Shown: positions 48,790 through 59,032, counted from the stretch's first letter. The stretch: DNA of 64,000 bases from Siphonodentalium dalli (GCA_032622095.1 CP136069.1:122874126-122938125), one strand, 5' to 3'. Notes: generated by a model not told the origin, from the sequence alone. Numbers and translations: made by a program.

Positions 48790-49755
48790 CTCTTAATTGC
48801 TGATTATTAGTGCCTCTTCAAAACCATTATAGGTAAACAAAACCAATCCCGTGACATTCCCTGCGTCATGTCACTTTTTTGCATCAATTTCTCCACATAT
48901 CTCCATGAAATAATAATAAACGCTCTTTAATGATTGTATATCAATGAAATCATCTGAGGTCAAAGACGCCTATCACGTGAAATCACCTGGTCGGGTGATT
49001 CATCTGTACCAATTTTTCTTCATATACTTTGAGCCTATAGCGAATGCCTTCATTGCTCGCATTTGCCCACTAAAGTCGTCTGAGATCAACGTCATCCGGA
49101 TAGAGTTAATTTTTTTCTTTTAATTGCTAATTATTAGTGCATCTTTAAATCGTGTGAGGTCAACACACCCAATCCTTTGACACGCCCTGCGTCATTCCAG
49201 TTTTGTCACAAATTTCCCCCACTCATCTTCAGGAATGAAAATAAACGCTCTTTATTGATTATATGACCATGTAAGTCATCTGAGGTCAAAGACGCCTATC
49301 GCGTGACAACCACATGGTCGGGTGATTCATCTGTACCAGTTTCCCTACATATACTTTGAGCCTATAACTAACGCTCTTTATTGCTCACATTTGTCCATTA
49401 AAATCGTCTGAGATCAGCGGCATCCGGATAAAGTTACATTTATCTTTTAATTTCTTATTATTAGTGCATCTTTAAATAATTTGAGGTCAACAAACCCATT
49501 CCCTTGACATGCCCTGCGTCATTCGACTTTTGTCACCAATTTTCTCACATATCTTCTGGAATGATGATAAACGCTCTTTATTGATTATATACCCATGTAA
49601 GTCATCTTGGGTCGAAGATGCCTATCGCGTGACATTCATCAAGTTGGTGGTTCATTTGTACCAATTTTCCTACAAATACTTTAAACTTATAAAGAACGCT
49701 CTTTATTGCTCAAATTTGACCCTTAAAGGCGTCTGAGGTCAACGGCATCTATACC
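48790..49755 (+). repeat. Tandem repeat, period about 325 bp, three copies
   Basis: AAACGCTCTTTA followed by TGATTATAT-type sequence lies near 48918, 49242 and 49568. A second half-unit landmark, AACGCTCTTTATTGCTCA, lies near 49370 and 49690 (degenerate at 49045). Other shared blocks are CATCTGAGGTCAAAGACGCC, TATCGCGTGACA, GTCGGGTGATTCATCTGTAC, ATTATTAGTGCATCTTTAAA, and GACATGCCCTGCGTCATTC. Copies are 80-88 percent alike by eye. The paired AACGCTCTTTAT words suggest the unit arose from a duplicated half-unit. Confidence 0.85.
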
Positions 49756-50154
49756 ACACTATATGGGTCATCTCCGTGTTTAAACTTACACCGACCAGAT
49801 TGCAACCATTTTTGGTCTATAATCAATTAGTTAGTTAAATGCGTTGTTATTGCCCCTTTAGGACATCTAATGTCAATGGGACCTATCTAATAATATTTTC
49901 CGGGCCAAATTACTCATTAGTAACTGACCAATGTGGTTGTCTACTTAATGCATGGTTTATTCAGATGTAATTCTATATCTCCTGTGTCGTAGAAAATATC
50001 ACCGCAAAATACGTAAATCGAAATATATCTCAGGATTTTGAATTTTAAAAGTTGATATTGAGTAAGCGGTTTTAATTATAAGATATAACCCATAATCAGT
50101 CTTCGTCATGCAAACATATTCCCAAATTAACAGTATTTATCACAATAAAACCAG
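49756..50154. other. Unassigned intergenic DNA
   Basis: No recognisable features. Confidence 0.45.
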
Positions 50155-50355
50155 GTCCCCCTAATGTCGGTCTGTAACACTGTCAGATATACACTACCGA
50201 TAATTTAATTGCATATATCTATTAAAATATTCATTCCGCGCAAAAACTATCGACAGTTGGTGAATAATAGTGTCACAGAGATCACACATGACAGGAAAAA
50301 GATATAAATTTGCATGTTAAATTCACTTAAAAAACACGCTAAACATTAGGGGGAC
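50155..50355. mobile_element. Possible 201-bp element with 13-bp perfect TIR
   Basis: GTCCCCCTAATGT at 50155 and its exact inverse ACATTAGGGGGAC ending at 50355. The interior is AT-rich and non-coding. Three further direct relatives follow at once (GTCGCCCTAATGT twice, GTCTCCCTAATGT once, 50366-50418), so the ends may be part of a short repeat cluster rather than a true element. Confidence 0.4.
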
Positions 50356-50436
50356 ACACAAAAAGTCGCCCTAATGTAAAAGTCGCCCTAATGTGGGTTA
50401 TTTACACACAAATGTCTCCCTAATGTGGCTTCCGCG

Positions 50437-50437
<1 letters not shown>
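50356..50437 (+). repeat. Cluster of GTCNCCCTAATGT words
   Basis: Three direct copies between 50366 and 50418, each separated by 10-25 bp. Confidence 0.7.
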
Positions 50438-50439
<2 letters not shown>

Positions 50440-50484
<45 letters not shown>

Positions 50485-50488
50485 TATA
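50440..50488. repeat. (TA)n microsatellite
   Basis: About 24 TA repeats with one CA interruption, immediately next to the Helitron 3' terminus. Confidence 0.95.
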
Positions 50489-50490
50489 AA

Positions 50491-51206
50491 CTAGAAGGTG
50501 ACCCGACTTCGTCCGGGCTATTCAAAAACCAAATTTCAAGTCGATTGCTCCACCCGTTTCCGAGATCTGGTCTGCGCATGCGCGAAGCTGGCGTCGCACG
50601 GGCTCGGCGACCCGATAAAATTCGTATCCGGGGCAAGATACATTCACATACCAAATTTCAAGTCGATAGCTCCACCCGTTTCCGAGATATATAGCCCAAT
50701 GTCATTTGCGGATACCTCGGCCGGTGATGAGTTAACGCGACATCGGCCGGTTAAGAGTTAACGCGATCACGCCACGATATGTTGATGGCGTAATATATTT
50801 ACGCAATGATTTTCGATGAGCGAAGCATGGTCCTGCGTTCTTCCCGATAATTAAGGTAGAAACTTTAAACGTACACAGGCGTGTGATGCATCATTGGAAA
50901 GATGAAGCGCCACAGATTCTAACCGTGCAAATTATATGACTGGCAATTTATTATTCGCGCTATATCGAATCGATTTGTGAGCACCGAACTGAAATATATT
51001 AGCGCAAAACGGCGTAAAAACAGATTTGACCTCGGCACGTGAAAAGTTGACCTCGGATCTGAAAATCAATAGGCCTATGTTACTCCTGACCCGAAAATAC
51101 CCCCACATACCAAGTTTCATCGAAATCGGCTGGGCCATTTTCGAGTCCATCGATTACACACACACAGATACACACACACACAGATCTTTCAAAAATATAT
51201 AATAGA
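50491..51206 (-). mobile_element. Non-autonomous Helitron (716 bp), first unit of a dimer
   Basis: Read on the minus strand it starts TCTATTATATATTTTTGAAA (right border 51206) and ends with hairpin CCCGGACGAAGTCGGG, seven bases, then CTAG (left border 50491), beside an A on the plus strand. Same length as the copy at 37500. The stretches CCAAATTTCAAGTCGAT ... CCACCCGTTT occur twice near the 3' end. Confidence 0.85.
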
Positions 51207-51669
51207 CTAGAAGGTGACCCGACTTCGTCCGGGCTATTCAAAAACCAAATTACAAGTCGATAGCTCCACCCGTTTTCGAGATCTGGTCTGCGCATGCGCG
51301 AAGCTGGCGTCGCACGGGCTCGGCGACCCGATAAAATTCGTATCCGGGGCAAGATACATTCACATACCAAATTTCAAGTCGATAGCTCCACCCGTTTTCG
51401 AGATATATAGCCCAATAACATTTGCGGATACCTCGGCCGGTGATGAGTTAACGCGACATCGGCCGGTTATGAGTTAAACGCGAACACGTCACGATATGTT
51501 GATGGCGTAATATATTTACGCAATGATTTTCGATGAGCGAAGCATGGTCCTGCGTTCTTCCCGATAATTAAGGTAGAAACTTTAAACGCATACAGGCGTG
51601 TGATATATCATTGGAAAGATGAAGCGCCACAGATTCTAACCGTGCAAATTATATGACTGGCAATGTATT
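51207..51669 (-). mobile_element. Helitron second unit, truncated
   Basis: Begins with CTAG directly against the 5' TC of the previous unit, i.e. head to tail with no spacer. It matches 59832-60294 essentially base for base until GCAATGTATT, then stops at 51669. The missing part is the element's 5' 250 bp, including its TC end. LINE-associated sequence starts at 51670. Confidence 0.85.
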
Positions 51670-51768
51670 GTGGTAACCTTTATTGGTGCACGATTACATG
51701 TGTATGAACTTCGTCAGCTCGGTCTGTTTCAACATCGTCTATCGCAACACTTACTTCGCGTGACTGTA

Positions 51769-54022
51769 ATGGAGGGTGTTCTTATCCAATCTGACCAAAT
51801 ATTAAATGGTCTCGATGATTTCGAACATTTGCAGCTAAATATGGCGGAGCATGATGTATACGAACTCCAACAAATTGGAGAGATGCGAAATGAGGAACTT
51901 GTTGCAAAGCAAAACTCTTCCTCACTCAACGCTTGCCTGCCTCCAATGTTAAATGCACAATCATGCATTTCAAGCCCCATTGTGCATACGATCGACAAAT
52001 CTGAAGCAACAGAATCGCCACCTCTTCGAAGTCTTCTGAACCTCCCAAAAGACAAATTTATCAATGAACTGTTGCATGTTATTCCAGACGAAACCGGTCT
52101 CAACGCGTTGAGACATTCCGTATTTACGGAAGCTAGACATAACAGCGAGGAACTTCAACAGTGCAAACTGAAGCAACGATTCCAACGAGATTCTGGAAAG
52201 CCAAACCGCGAAAAATACGCTAACGATATTTACAACATAGTGCAGTTTATTCGGGGTGACAATTTCAGTGTTATACGCGATGTCGTTACGAAAACACTAT
52301 CTGTGAACAGTAGCACAATACAACCTGGTAATGAGCCCAACAAAAGAGAGTCTTCGGAGCCGTGCAAATGTAATACGATCTGTATACAAGATAAACTCAC
52401 TGAAACTCTGACCGATTTGACTCTTACAAAAAAGAACCAATTGGAACGTGAACAAAAATGGTCAGACGACTTGTCATCAGTGAATAGCTCTATAAACACA
52501 CTGACAAAAAACCAGTCAGACATTATGGAGAAACTAACTCTCTTGGAGACAATTGTTTGTGATGTCAAACTGAAGTGCAATTCTAACTCAACGTCTATTG
52601 GTAGCACCATTGGCAATGTAGCTTCAATCAGTCTCGGACTGGATCGTCTGCGAGATGATAAGTGCATGGGTATCGACAATCTAAAGCATCGCGTTAAGAT
52701 GTTAGACAGCAACGTCGGCTCATCACAGGACGACTATCATAATTTTATCAAATCTGTGAACTCCAAAGTGTCCCGACATGTCGAAGTCTTTCGTCAAACA
52801 CGAGTCGTTAGATCGAAGACTATCTTCTCTCACAAGCAAATGCTCATCGACGGTTGGAACTATTAAGCAGCATGTTGACGGTGTAGAGAGACAGTTGTCT
52901 ACAATGTTTGAGCTTTTGGCCCAAGATACTGTTGTGAAGTACAATAAACTGGGAGCAGTGGTACAGTCTTGCATGCAAACTGATCCCACTCAACCAATCG
53001 ATTTGCTGTGGAAAGCTACCGACATGTCACATCATAATTTGTCAATAGGAGATCCTCAGGCAAACAGCAGTACAAACTCTGGAACACAAAACCAACCTAG
53101 GACACCGGGTGCTCTTGCTACAAATTCCAATGATATAATTATTGACAGTGTAGTGAATAACAGTGATGTTAGCCCTAAAATCCTGCCCGAACCGTCGGTC
53201 GATCCACTCGACCACTTATCTCCTATAAATTGGTCAAAGGATACCAGCTCCCTAATGAGGGAAATTCTTGTCAAGACCAAAAAATCTACTGACTTTACTA
53301 CCACGAATCAAGCTGACACTCAGTCAAGATCTCCAACATTCAGTAATATGCTGGCGAATACCGCAGGTGTTGGCAATTCGATTGCCTCTTCGAAAGCGCA
53401 ATCTGACAATGTCGCATCGGGACAACATTCCTCGCACTCTACTTCAAACTATAACGAAAGTTTAAATAGCATTCCTGTCATTTCAACAACCGAGCAGAAT
53501 GAGGAGAGACAACGAACGTCCAACACAGACCGCACGCGCGACGACATGAGAATGGCCCACAACTCGTCAGTTCGTAATAAATATGACAACAACTCGAAAA
53601 TGCAAGTATTCAATTCATACCACCAACAAACTTCAGCATCAGAAACCGAATCGACGCACATATTCCATGATGTCCCACCACGCGATTACCACGATGAAGA
53701 ATATCGTCACGACGATACATGCGGCTTTAAAGGCGTGTTACCTAAAAGAGGTCGGAGAACCCGTAAAATCTTTATAGGAAGGATTGCTACAACTGCCAAA
53801 GAACGCGATCTTTGGACATTCTTCGAAAATAGAGGCATATTGCCCACATTCGTTCGACTCATGGCCAGTACAAGGAATGGCACACAATCAGCCCGAGTTA
53901 ATTTATACGCAGATGATATAAAATTGCTGTACCAAGAAGATTTCTGGCCCAAAGGCATCATTGCCAGACCATGGCGTTCTGATCCACCTCAGCGTGACTA
54001 TCATGGAGATACAGCCAAATAA
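51769..54022 (+). pseudogene. LINE ORF1, coiled-coil and RRM-like protein, one frameshift
   Basis: ORF1 proteins bind element RNA. Two overlapping open segments cover it. The first stays open from the junction at 51670 to 52866 (I choose the ATG at 51769; upstream codons start at a GTG at the element border). The second is open from just after a TGA at 52757 to 54022. The frame change must fall between 52760 and 52866. Heptad-like Leu/Ile spacing runs from about 52430 to 52920 (LEREQKW through DGVERQL), then a Ser/Thr/Asn-rich linker. At 53760-53970 comes a compact domain beginning RKIFIGRIATTAKE with later SARVNLYADD and FWPKGIIARPW, as in RRM-type ORF1 proteins. One indel or a programmed shift would unite the parts. 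Confidence 0.75.
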
Positions 54023-57000
54023 GCTTAATATATTGACGTGGAATGCCACAGGCTTCATGTCATCCCAGCTATACATTTGTGATATTCTGAAAACATTAAA
54101 ATACAGCTTCGTCGGAATATCGGAGCATTGGCTTAGTGAACAAAATGTTATTTCACTTGAAACACTACATCATTCTTATTCCGCCGTGGTAAAGCCGGGG
54201 CGAACAATCAAAACTAAAATTAACGCCACGTTCACAAGAGACGGAGTAGCCATAATGATACGAAAAGACTTGCTCAACAGATGTACAGTGATCGATCTAC
54301 CACACGAATGGTGCGCAGGCATCAACTTCAACGTTTCCCCCAGCATGTCACTGGCATTCATTCAAGTATATATGCCAAACACAAACCATGGAGATGACGA
54401 ATTTCAGAAGTGTTTAGCATCTCTGTTGGACATTTATTCCATGCTATCACAAGAAAGTTCTGTTATTTTAATGGGTGATTTCAACGTACACCTAGGAGAT
54501 GCCAGAGGTGAAAATCTCCCCACGCGTCACTCGTTCCGTTCTATGGTTATGAATACATTCTCCAAAGACACATGCATGTGGTCTACTGTTTGTTCGCCTT
54601 CGTGCAAGGGACCACGATTCACATTCTTTCCTTTCGCTGCAGTGGCCAGTCCAACCACTATTGATCATATCTTCATACCAGAATGTATGGTACATTTGGT
54701 ATCGTCATGTCGCGTCTTGGATGATGTACCATCGAATGTGTCAAACCATCTGCCTGTGACATGTGCCATTACCGTGGACATGTATGACCACCAAACCACA
54801 GCCACCCGCAAACACATCCGCACTGTGTATAAATGGAAAGGTGATGACACTCAGGGTTACCGTATAATCCTGAATACGGCGTGCTCCGAGATGTTAAAGC
54901 GACATATCGTTGACAATTCTGACGTTGATAAATTCTACGCGGATGTTGTATCCTCACTCCATGAGGCTGCCCTGTCAGCTATTGGTGAACGAAAGTTCCA
55001 GACACACACGAAGCCCTACTGGAATTCTGACCTATCTTCGCTACAACAAAATGTGAAAGCAAACCGTTCAAAGTGGTTATTGTCTGGGAAAAAACATTCT
55101 ACGGAATCAAGTGATTATCTGAACTACAAGGACTCAAAACGTCGATTTCGGCGGGCTCTAAGGATAGCCGTGCGCAATCACGAGCAAAAATTCCTGTTAG
55201 ATGTTGAAACTGCAGCAAACGAAAATCCCACTCGTTTCTGGAAAATGACGAAGTCTAAAACTAACTCCCATGCAGTTACGAGTGGTATGGATTTCGGAAA
55301 TGGTATGTGTAAAGAGTCTAGTGCGATCTTATCAGGCTGGAAATGCTATTTTGAGAACTTATACACTCCCACAGTACACGCTGATCCCGAGTTCAACAAA
55401 TTCATTACCAACAGCCTCTCGTCGGAATTCGATCCCTCCTGCATAAATTATGACTCGGCAGTATTTTGCAATGAAATTATGTCAGAAGATGTCAATGCTC
55501 AAATAAAAAACATGAAGAAAAACAAATCATCGGGTCCGGATGGTATTGCTAACGAGCACCTGATATTTTCTTCTAAACTCATGGTGTCAGTGATTTGTAA
55601 ACTCTTCAATGGTATTCTTTCACGGGAATGGATTCCCACGGTTATGAAATCTGGTATCATTATTCCTGTGCACAAAGGCGACCCGAAGCCGCGGACTAAG
55701 CCAGACAGTTATCGTGCAATCACACTTCTCTCCTCATTGTATAAACTATTCGAGTCGGTCATCTTACACAGATTTCTGAAAAGTCCATCCCTTAATAAAT
55801 TTCCACATGCTCTGCAATTCGGATTCCAGAAGGGAGTCAGCTGCACTATGACGTCATTCATTGTGCAAGAAGCTATACACTATGCACGCGACAACCACTC
55901 CAAAGCTTATGTTTGCTACCTTGACTCTGCAAAGGCATTTGACTGCGTTTGGCACGAGGGCCTCCTGTACAAACTGAACGACCTCGGATTCAATGGGAAA
56001 ATACTTCGGAAAATCCGCAACATGTACTCAAATTGCGCTAGCCGTGTGCTCCATAATGGTGATTTGTCAGAGTCATTTGAAATTCGTCAAGGAACAAGAC
56101 AAGGGGCCGTAACATCGCCTTTTTTCTACTTGACATTCATTGACGATCTCTTGTCTACTCTGGAAGTTTCAGATCAAGGTGCATCTATTGGCAATATCAA
56201 CACTACCTCACCAACAACTGCAGATGATATTACTATAGTTTCCCTCACAAAAGCTGGTTTGGACAACTTGATGAAAATCTGCTTCAACTACAGCAAGAAA
56301 TGGCGCTTCTGTTTTTCAAAATCTAAGAGTTCCGTTGTCGTATACAACGAAACGAAACAACAACACACAAACCAACAAAGATCGTGGGTTCTTGGGAATG
56401 ACACGATCGATGAAAGCACCGACTGTCGCCATCTGGGAATTTCTCAAGGAAAATTCGGCAACACTGTTAACCGTGCTACAAATATTTCTGAAGTGTTGAG
56501 AAAAACATACTTCTCTATCGCTGGTAGGAAATCCTTAAGTATGTGCACCCCTCTCACAATGAATAATCTCCTACACACAGTTGTGCTTCCAAAGGCTCTT
56601 TATGGCGCTGAACTCCTATATTCAACAGATGACAACGCTCTCTGCACAATTGAAAAGGGTCTACGTACATGTATAAAGCACATACAGAATCTTCCAACAA
56701 GGGCGAGCACAAACCTCTCACTCAGTCTCCTGGGTGTTTTACCGATGAGTCGCCAACTACATTTGAGAAAACTTCTCTTCCTCGGCGAACTTATCCACTT
56801 GCCTGCGACTCGAGACTTTCCTTTACGAATTTTCATGAAAAACCTCTATATGCACAATTTATTCAATGTGAATACCACCGGTTATGTAAAAGACATCATC
56901 GATGTTCTAGAAGTGTACAATCTGTCTTCTTATCTTCAAGAATTCTTATCTTCTGGATCCTTCCCAAAGAAGATCATTTGGAAGCAACTCGTTAAGTCGA

Positions 57001-57491
57001 CCATAAGAGCCAACTATTGTGATGCATGGACTTCAGCAGTGGGTGCCAATGGTCGCTCTTCTAATCTTCTCCTCATTCATAACCAGCCTCTCGCAGTCTG
57101 GAGTGTGTGGCGTCTTCTTGCTGCCCATCCTAACAGGAGTTTGGAACTGAAAAATCTTGCTAGACTTCTAAATAGATTGTTGTTCGAAAACAATGCCCGA
57201 TGCATGCTGTGTGGCCACACATATAACAATGAAATTGGACATATCACTGACTCGTGCATATCTGCCACCATGTACAGACTCCGATATAATTACTGGTGTA
57301 TGCTTATCGATAGCTTCGACATCCAACTATTTAGTTACCTGGATGCTCTCCCAAACGACCATTTAAATGCGCTGTTACTTGGCAGTACCCAGCTTGGTTG
57401 TCATATCCCGACTGAGTCATGGGAGCAGCTCATCATCGCATCTGCTGCATTTCTGTATGTTGGTTGTCAACTAATTCGCCCCGGAAGTTAA
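53961..57491 (+). CDS. LINE ORF2: endonuclease-reverse transcriptase
   Basis: 1176 codons without interruption. The endonuclease (residues about 22-275) has NILTWNATG, E55 in SEHWL, D173 and N175 in MGDFN, D235/H236 in TIDHIF, and SNHLPV at 261, where the family more often has SDH. The reverse transcriptase (about 500-790) has SSGPDG, YRAITLLSSLYKL, D655 in YLDSAKAFD, RQGTRQGAVTSP and the catalytic A754-D755-D756, preceded by Thr instead of the usual Tyr or Phe. Near the C-terminus, C1081, C1084, H1094 and C1099 form a C-x2-C-x9-H-x4-C knuckle. The first ATG (53961) overlaps ORF1 by 62 nt. The second ATG at 54003 (MEIQPNKLNIL) overlaps by 20 nt and is equally plausible as the true start. Confidence 0.9.
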   Translation: MPDHGVLIHLSVTIMEIQPNKLNILTWNATGFMSSQLYICDILKTLKYSFVGISEHWLSEQNVISLETLHHSYSAVVKPGRTIKTKINATFTRDGVAIMIRKDLLNRCTVIDLPHEWCAGINFNVSPSMSLAFIQVYMPNTNHGDDEFQKCLASLLDIYSMLSQESSVILMGDFNVHLGDARGENLPTRHSFRSMVMNTFSKDTCMWSTVCSPSCKGPRFTFFPFAAVASPTTIDHIFIPECMVHLVSSCRVLDDVPSNVSNHLPVTCAITVDMYDHQTTATRKHIRTVYKWKGDDTQGYRIILNTACSEMLKRHIVDNSDVDKFYADVVSSLHEAALSAIGERKFQTHTKPYWNSDLSSLQQNVKANRSKWLLSGKKHSTESSDYLNYKDSKRRFRRALRIAVRNHEQKFLLDVETAANENPTRFWKMTKSKTNSHAVTSGMDFGNGMCKESSAILSGWKCYFENLYTPTVHADPEFNKFITNSLSSEFDPSCINYDSAVFCNEIMSEDVNAQIKNMKKNKSSGPDGIANEHLIFSSKLMVSVICKLFNGILSREWIPTVMKSGIIIPVHKGDPKPRTKPDSYRAITLLSSLYKLFESVILHRFLKSPSLNKFPHALQFGFQKGVSCTMTSFIVQEAIHYARDNHSKAYVCYLDSAKAFDCVWHEGLLYKLNDLGFNGKILRKIRNMYSNCASRVLHNGDLSESFEIRQGTRQGAVTSPFFYLTFIDDLLSTLEVSDQGASIGNINTTSPTTADDITIVSLTKAGLDNLMKICFNYSKKWRFCFSKSKSSVVVYNETKQQHTNQQRSWVLGNDTIDESTDCRHLGISQGKFGNTVNRATNISEVLRKTYFSIAGRKSLSMCTPLTMNNLLHTVVLPKALYGAELLYSTDDNALCTIEKGLRTCIKHIQNLPTRASTNLSLSLLGVLPMSRQLHLRKLLFLGELIHLPATRDFPLRIFMKNLYMHNLFNVNTTGYVKDIIDVLEVYNLSSYLQEFLSSGSFPKKIIWKQLVKSTIRANYCDAWTSAVGANGRSSNLLLIHNQPLAVWSVWRLLAAHPNRSLELKNLARLLNRLLFENNARCMLCGHTYNNEIGHITDSCISATMYRLRYNYWCMLIDSFDIQLFSYLDALPNDHLNALLLGSTQLGCHIPTESWEQLIIASAAFLYVGCQLIRPGS

Positions 57492-57785
57492 AAGATGACA
57501 TTCACATGACTTTTGATGCAATATGCCTCTCATGTGGACAATTTTCAACTATGATCTGGCCTCCTTGCCACCCGCATCTACAATGTTTTATCATATACTC
57601 GTTTTTACCTTGCTATTCGTACAATGTACACACCTTTCCAATGTATGTATACAATGTCCTTCCTTGTAAATAGATGCTGGTGTATAGTCCACTTACAATG
57701 GTCTCGTTGCCACATATTTTCTGTAACTGATATGTATATATGCTCTTCATACTTGGAGGTCAATAAACAATAATAAACAATAATT
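57492..57785 (+). other. LINE 3' UTR and tail repeats
   Basis: About 290 bp non-coding, ending GGAGGTCAATAAACAATAAT followed by another AAACAATAAT. The last 34 bp recur at 39512-39545 in reverse, which supports this as the element's 3' terminus. Confidence 0.65.
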
Positions 57786-58555
57786 TCTGCAATTTCCTTT
57801 TCAATTACCAGAGATAAGGACAGTTTTGTGAGACACAAATCAATTTGTCGCAAATAACCTTGCTTTTCGTCTGATTAATTCTATGGTGTAAGACAGCCTG
57901 GTTGAGCCGAGACGTATTTAGTTAATATAATGGCAGGTGGAAGAAAATCGTCTCAATTGGATACTGTTTACATGGATATTAAATCAAACTACTATTACAA
58001 TGCATTCACATTACCTTATAAAGGTACACAATTGAATCCGATGATCCCCGTATCATCAGATTCCAACAACAACAACATTTCTTTAAAAGACGCTTTGGTG
58101 GATTCGTCCCGTTTTGCAGACATCTATTGTTTTCGGTAGGTTGTGGTAGATGTGTGAATAATCGTCTTAATGACTACTTAGGCCGTTCCTAGTTGGTTTG
58201 ATTGGATTCGGTTTTTGTATGTTTTACCCCTTTTGATTATGAGAAAGAAAGGAAGTTTGGGTTTCATTTATGACTGTTATGCTATTAGTTATGGATAATA
58301 TATAAATGCATCTCATGTACACTATGTATGTGGAGAATTTATGTAATAACACATGGTTGCAAGTATAGAAAATAGTTTGATGAACAAACTTGGTATGGGG
58401 AACATCTGGAAAAACCAATCCATATATAGCATTAATCAGTTCAACTCTTACAGACACAACAAGACGAATATAACACAGCAGTGGCAGGGAAGTAATCTAT
58501 GTCAAAAAAATTCACCTTTTACAGGATCGTGAAGCCTAATTCGGGCTTGAAAATC
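57786..58555. other. Unassigned intergenic DNA
   Basis: No recognisable gene. A plus-strand frame of 69 codons at 57930-58139 (Asn/Ser-rich, no domain) is too weak to call. Confidence 0.45.
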
Positions 58556-58559
58556 GCAA

Positions 58560-58870
58560 CGTTAAGACCTTAGTTCGTTTTCGGACCAGAACTCACTACC
58601 TCCCAACTGAAAGAGGTTCTTGGACAAACACCGACTACTCAGAAAATGTACCCTATGCAACACCGAAATAGGTGACGAATTTCACGTCATTCTGAAATGC
58701 AAGGATTTGCAATATTTTCGAGAAAGGTATACATAGCACCGTACTTTTATAAACACCCAAATGTACTCAAACTCAGACAACTTTTCAATTCGGGAAAGGG
58801 GAAACGAATGCGAAATTTGTCTATTTTCATACGTAGAGTTGGGCCATTATTCGGACACTCCCGGTGCTTG
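58560..58870 (+). pseudogene. Relic of a second LINE, ORF2 C-terminus
   Basis: Translation across three frames gives a continuous family-like stretch: VRFRTRTHYLPTERGSW (frame at about 58577), then KCTLCNTEIGDEFHVILKC with a C-x2-C ... H-x4-C knuckle (about 58650-58700), then YIAPYFYKHPNVLKLRQLF and RNLSIFIRRV (frame opening at 58697, up to about 58850). This arrangement is typical of the C-terminal knuckle and tail of invertebrate LINE polymerases, and it is clearly different from the ORF2 at 53961. At least two frameshifts. No reverse transcriptase core is present nearby. Confidence 0.7.
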
Positions 58871-59024
58871 TTCCTCAATCCTATACCCGCTGTCATCAAC
58901 ACAATAACTCTCCTGGTCCTTATTAATCATAATCATGGGTTATTACATGACAACAATTATTGCAACAATTATCCATCGGCATTACTTTCAAACTGCCAAT
59001 ATATTACATCTATGTTGTACATGT

Positions 59025-59030
<6 letters not shown>
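58871..59030. other. Unassigned intergenic DNA
   Basis: Short AT-rich stretch before the microsatellite. Nothing recognised. Confidence 0.4.

Positions 59031-59032
<2 letters not shown>

Larger units (their letters stand above)
51670..57785 (+). mobile_element. Non-LTR retrotransposon (LINE), nearly full length
   Basis: A two-ORF LINE. ORF1 (51769-54022, one frameshift) has a coiled coil and an RRM-like end. ORF2 (53961-57491) has an apurinic-type endonuclease, a reverse transcriptase and a C-terminal Cys-His knuckle. A 3' UTR of about 290 bp ends in short tail repeats of the AATAAACAAT type (57762-57785) instead of poly(A). That tail, the endonuclease-RT order and the RRM-like ORF1 fit the Jockey/CR1/L2 group broadly; I do not assign a clade. 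The left border abuts a truncated Helitron at 51669/51670. The missing Helitron half is not found after the tail, so the insertion is not a simple one. Confidence 0.85.

Noticed and set aside
57930-58139. 69-codon frame after the LINE as a small gene
   Set aside because: Short, no domain, no conserved context; compatible with chance.
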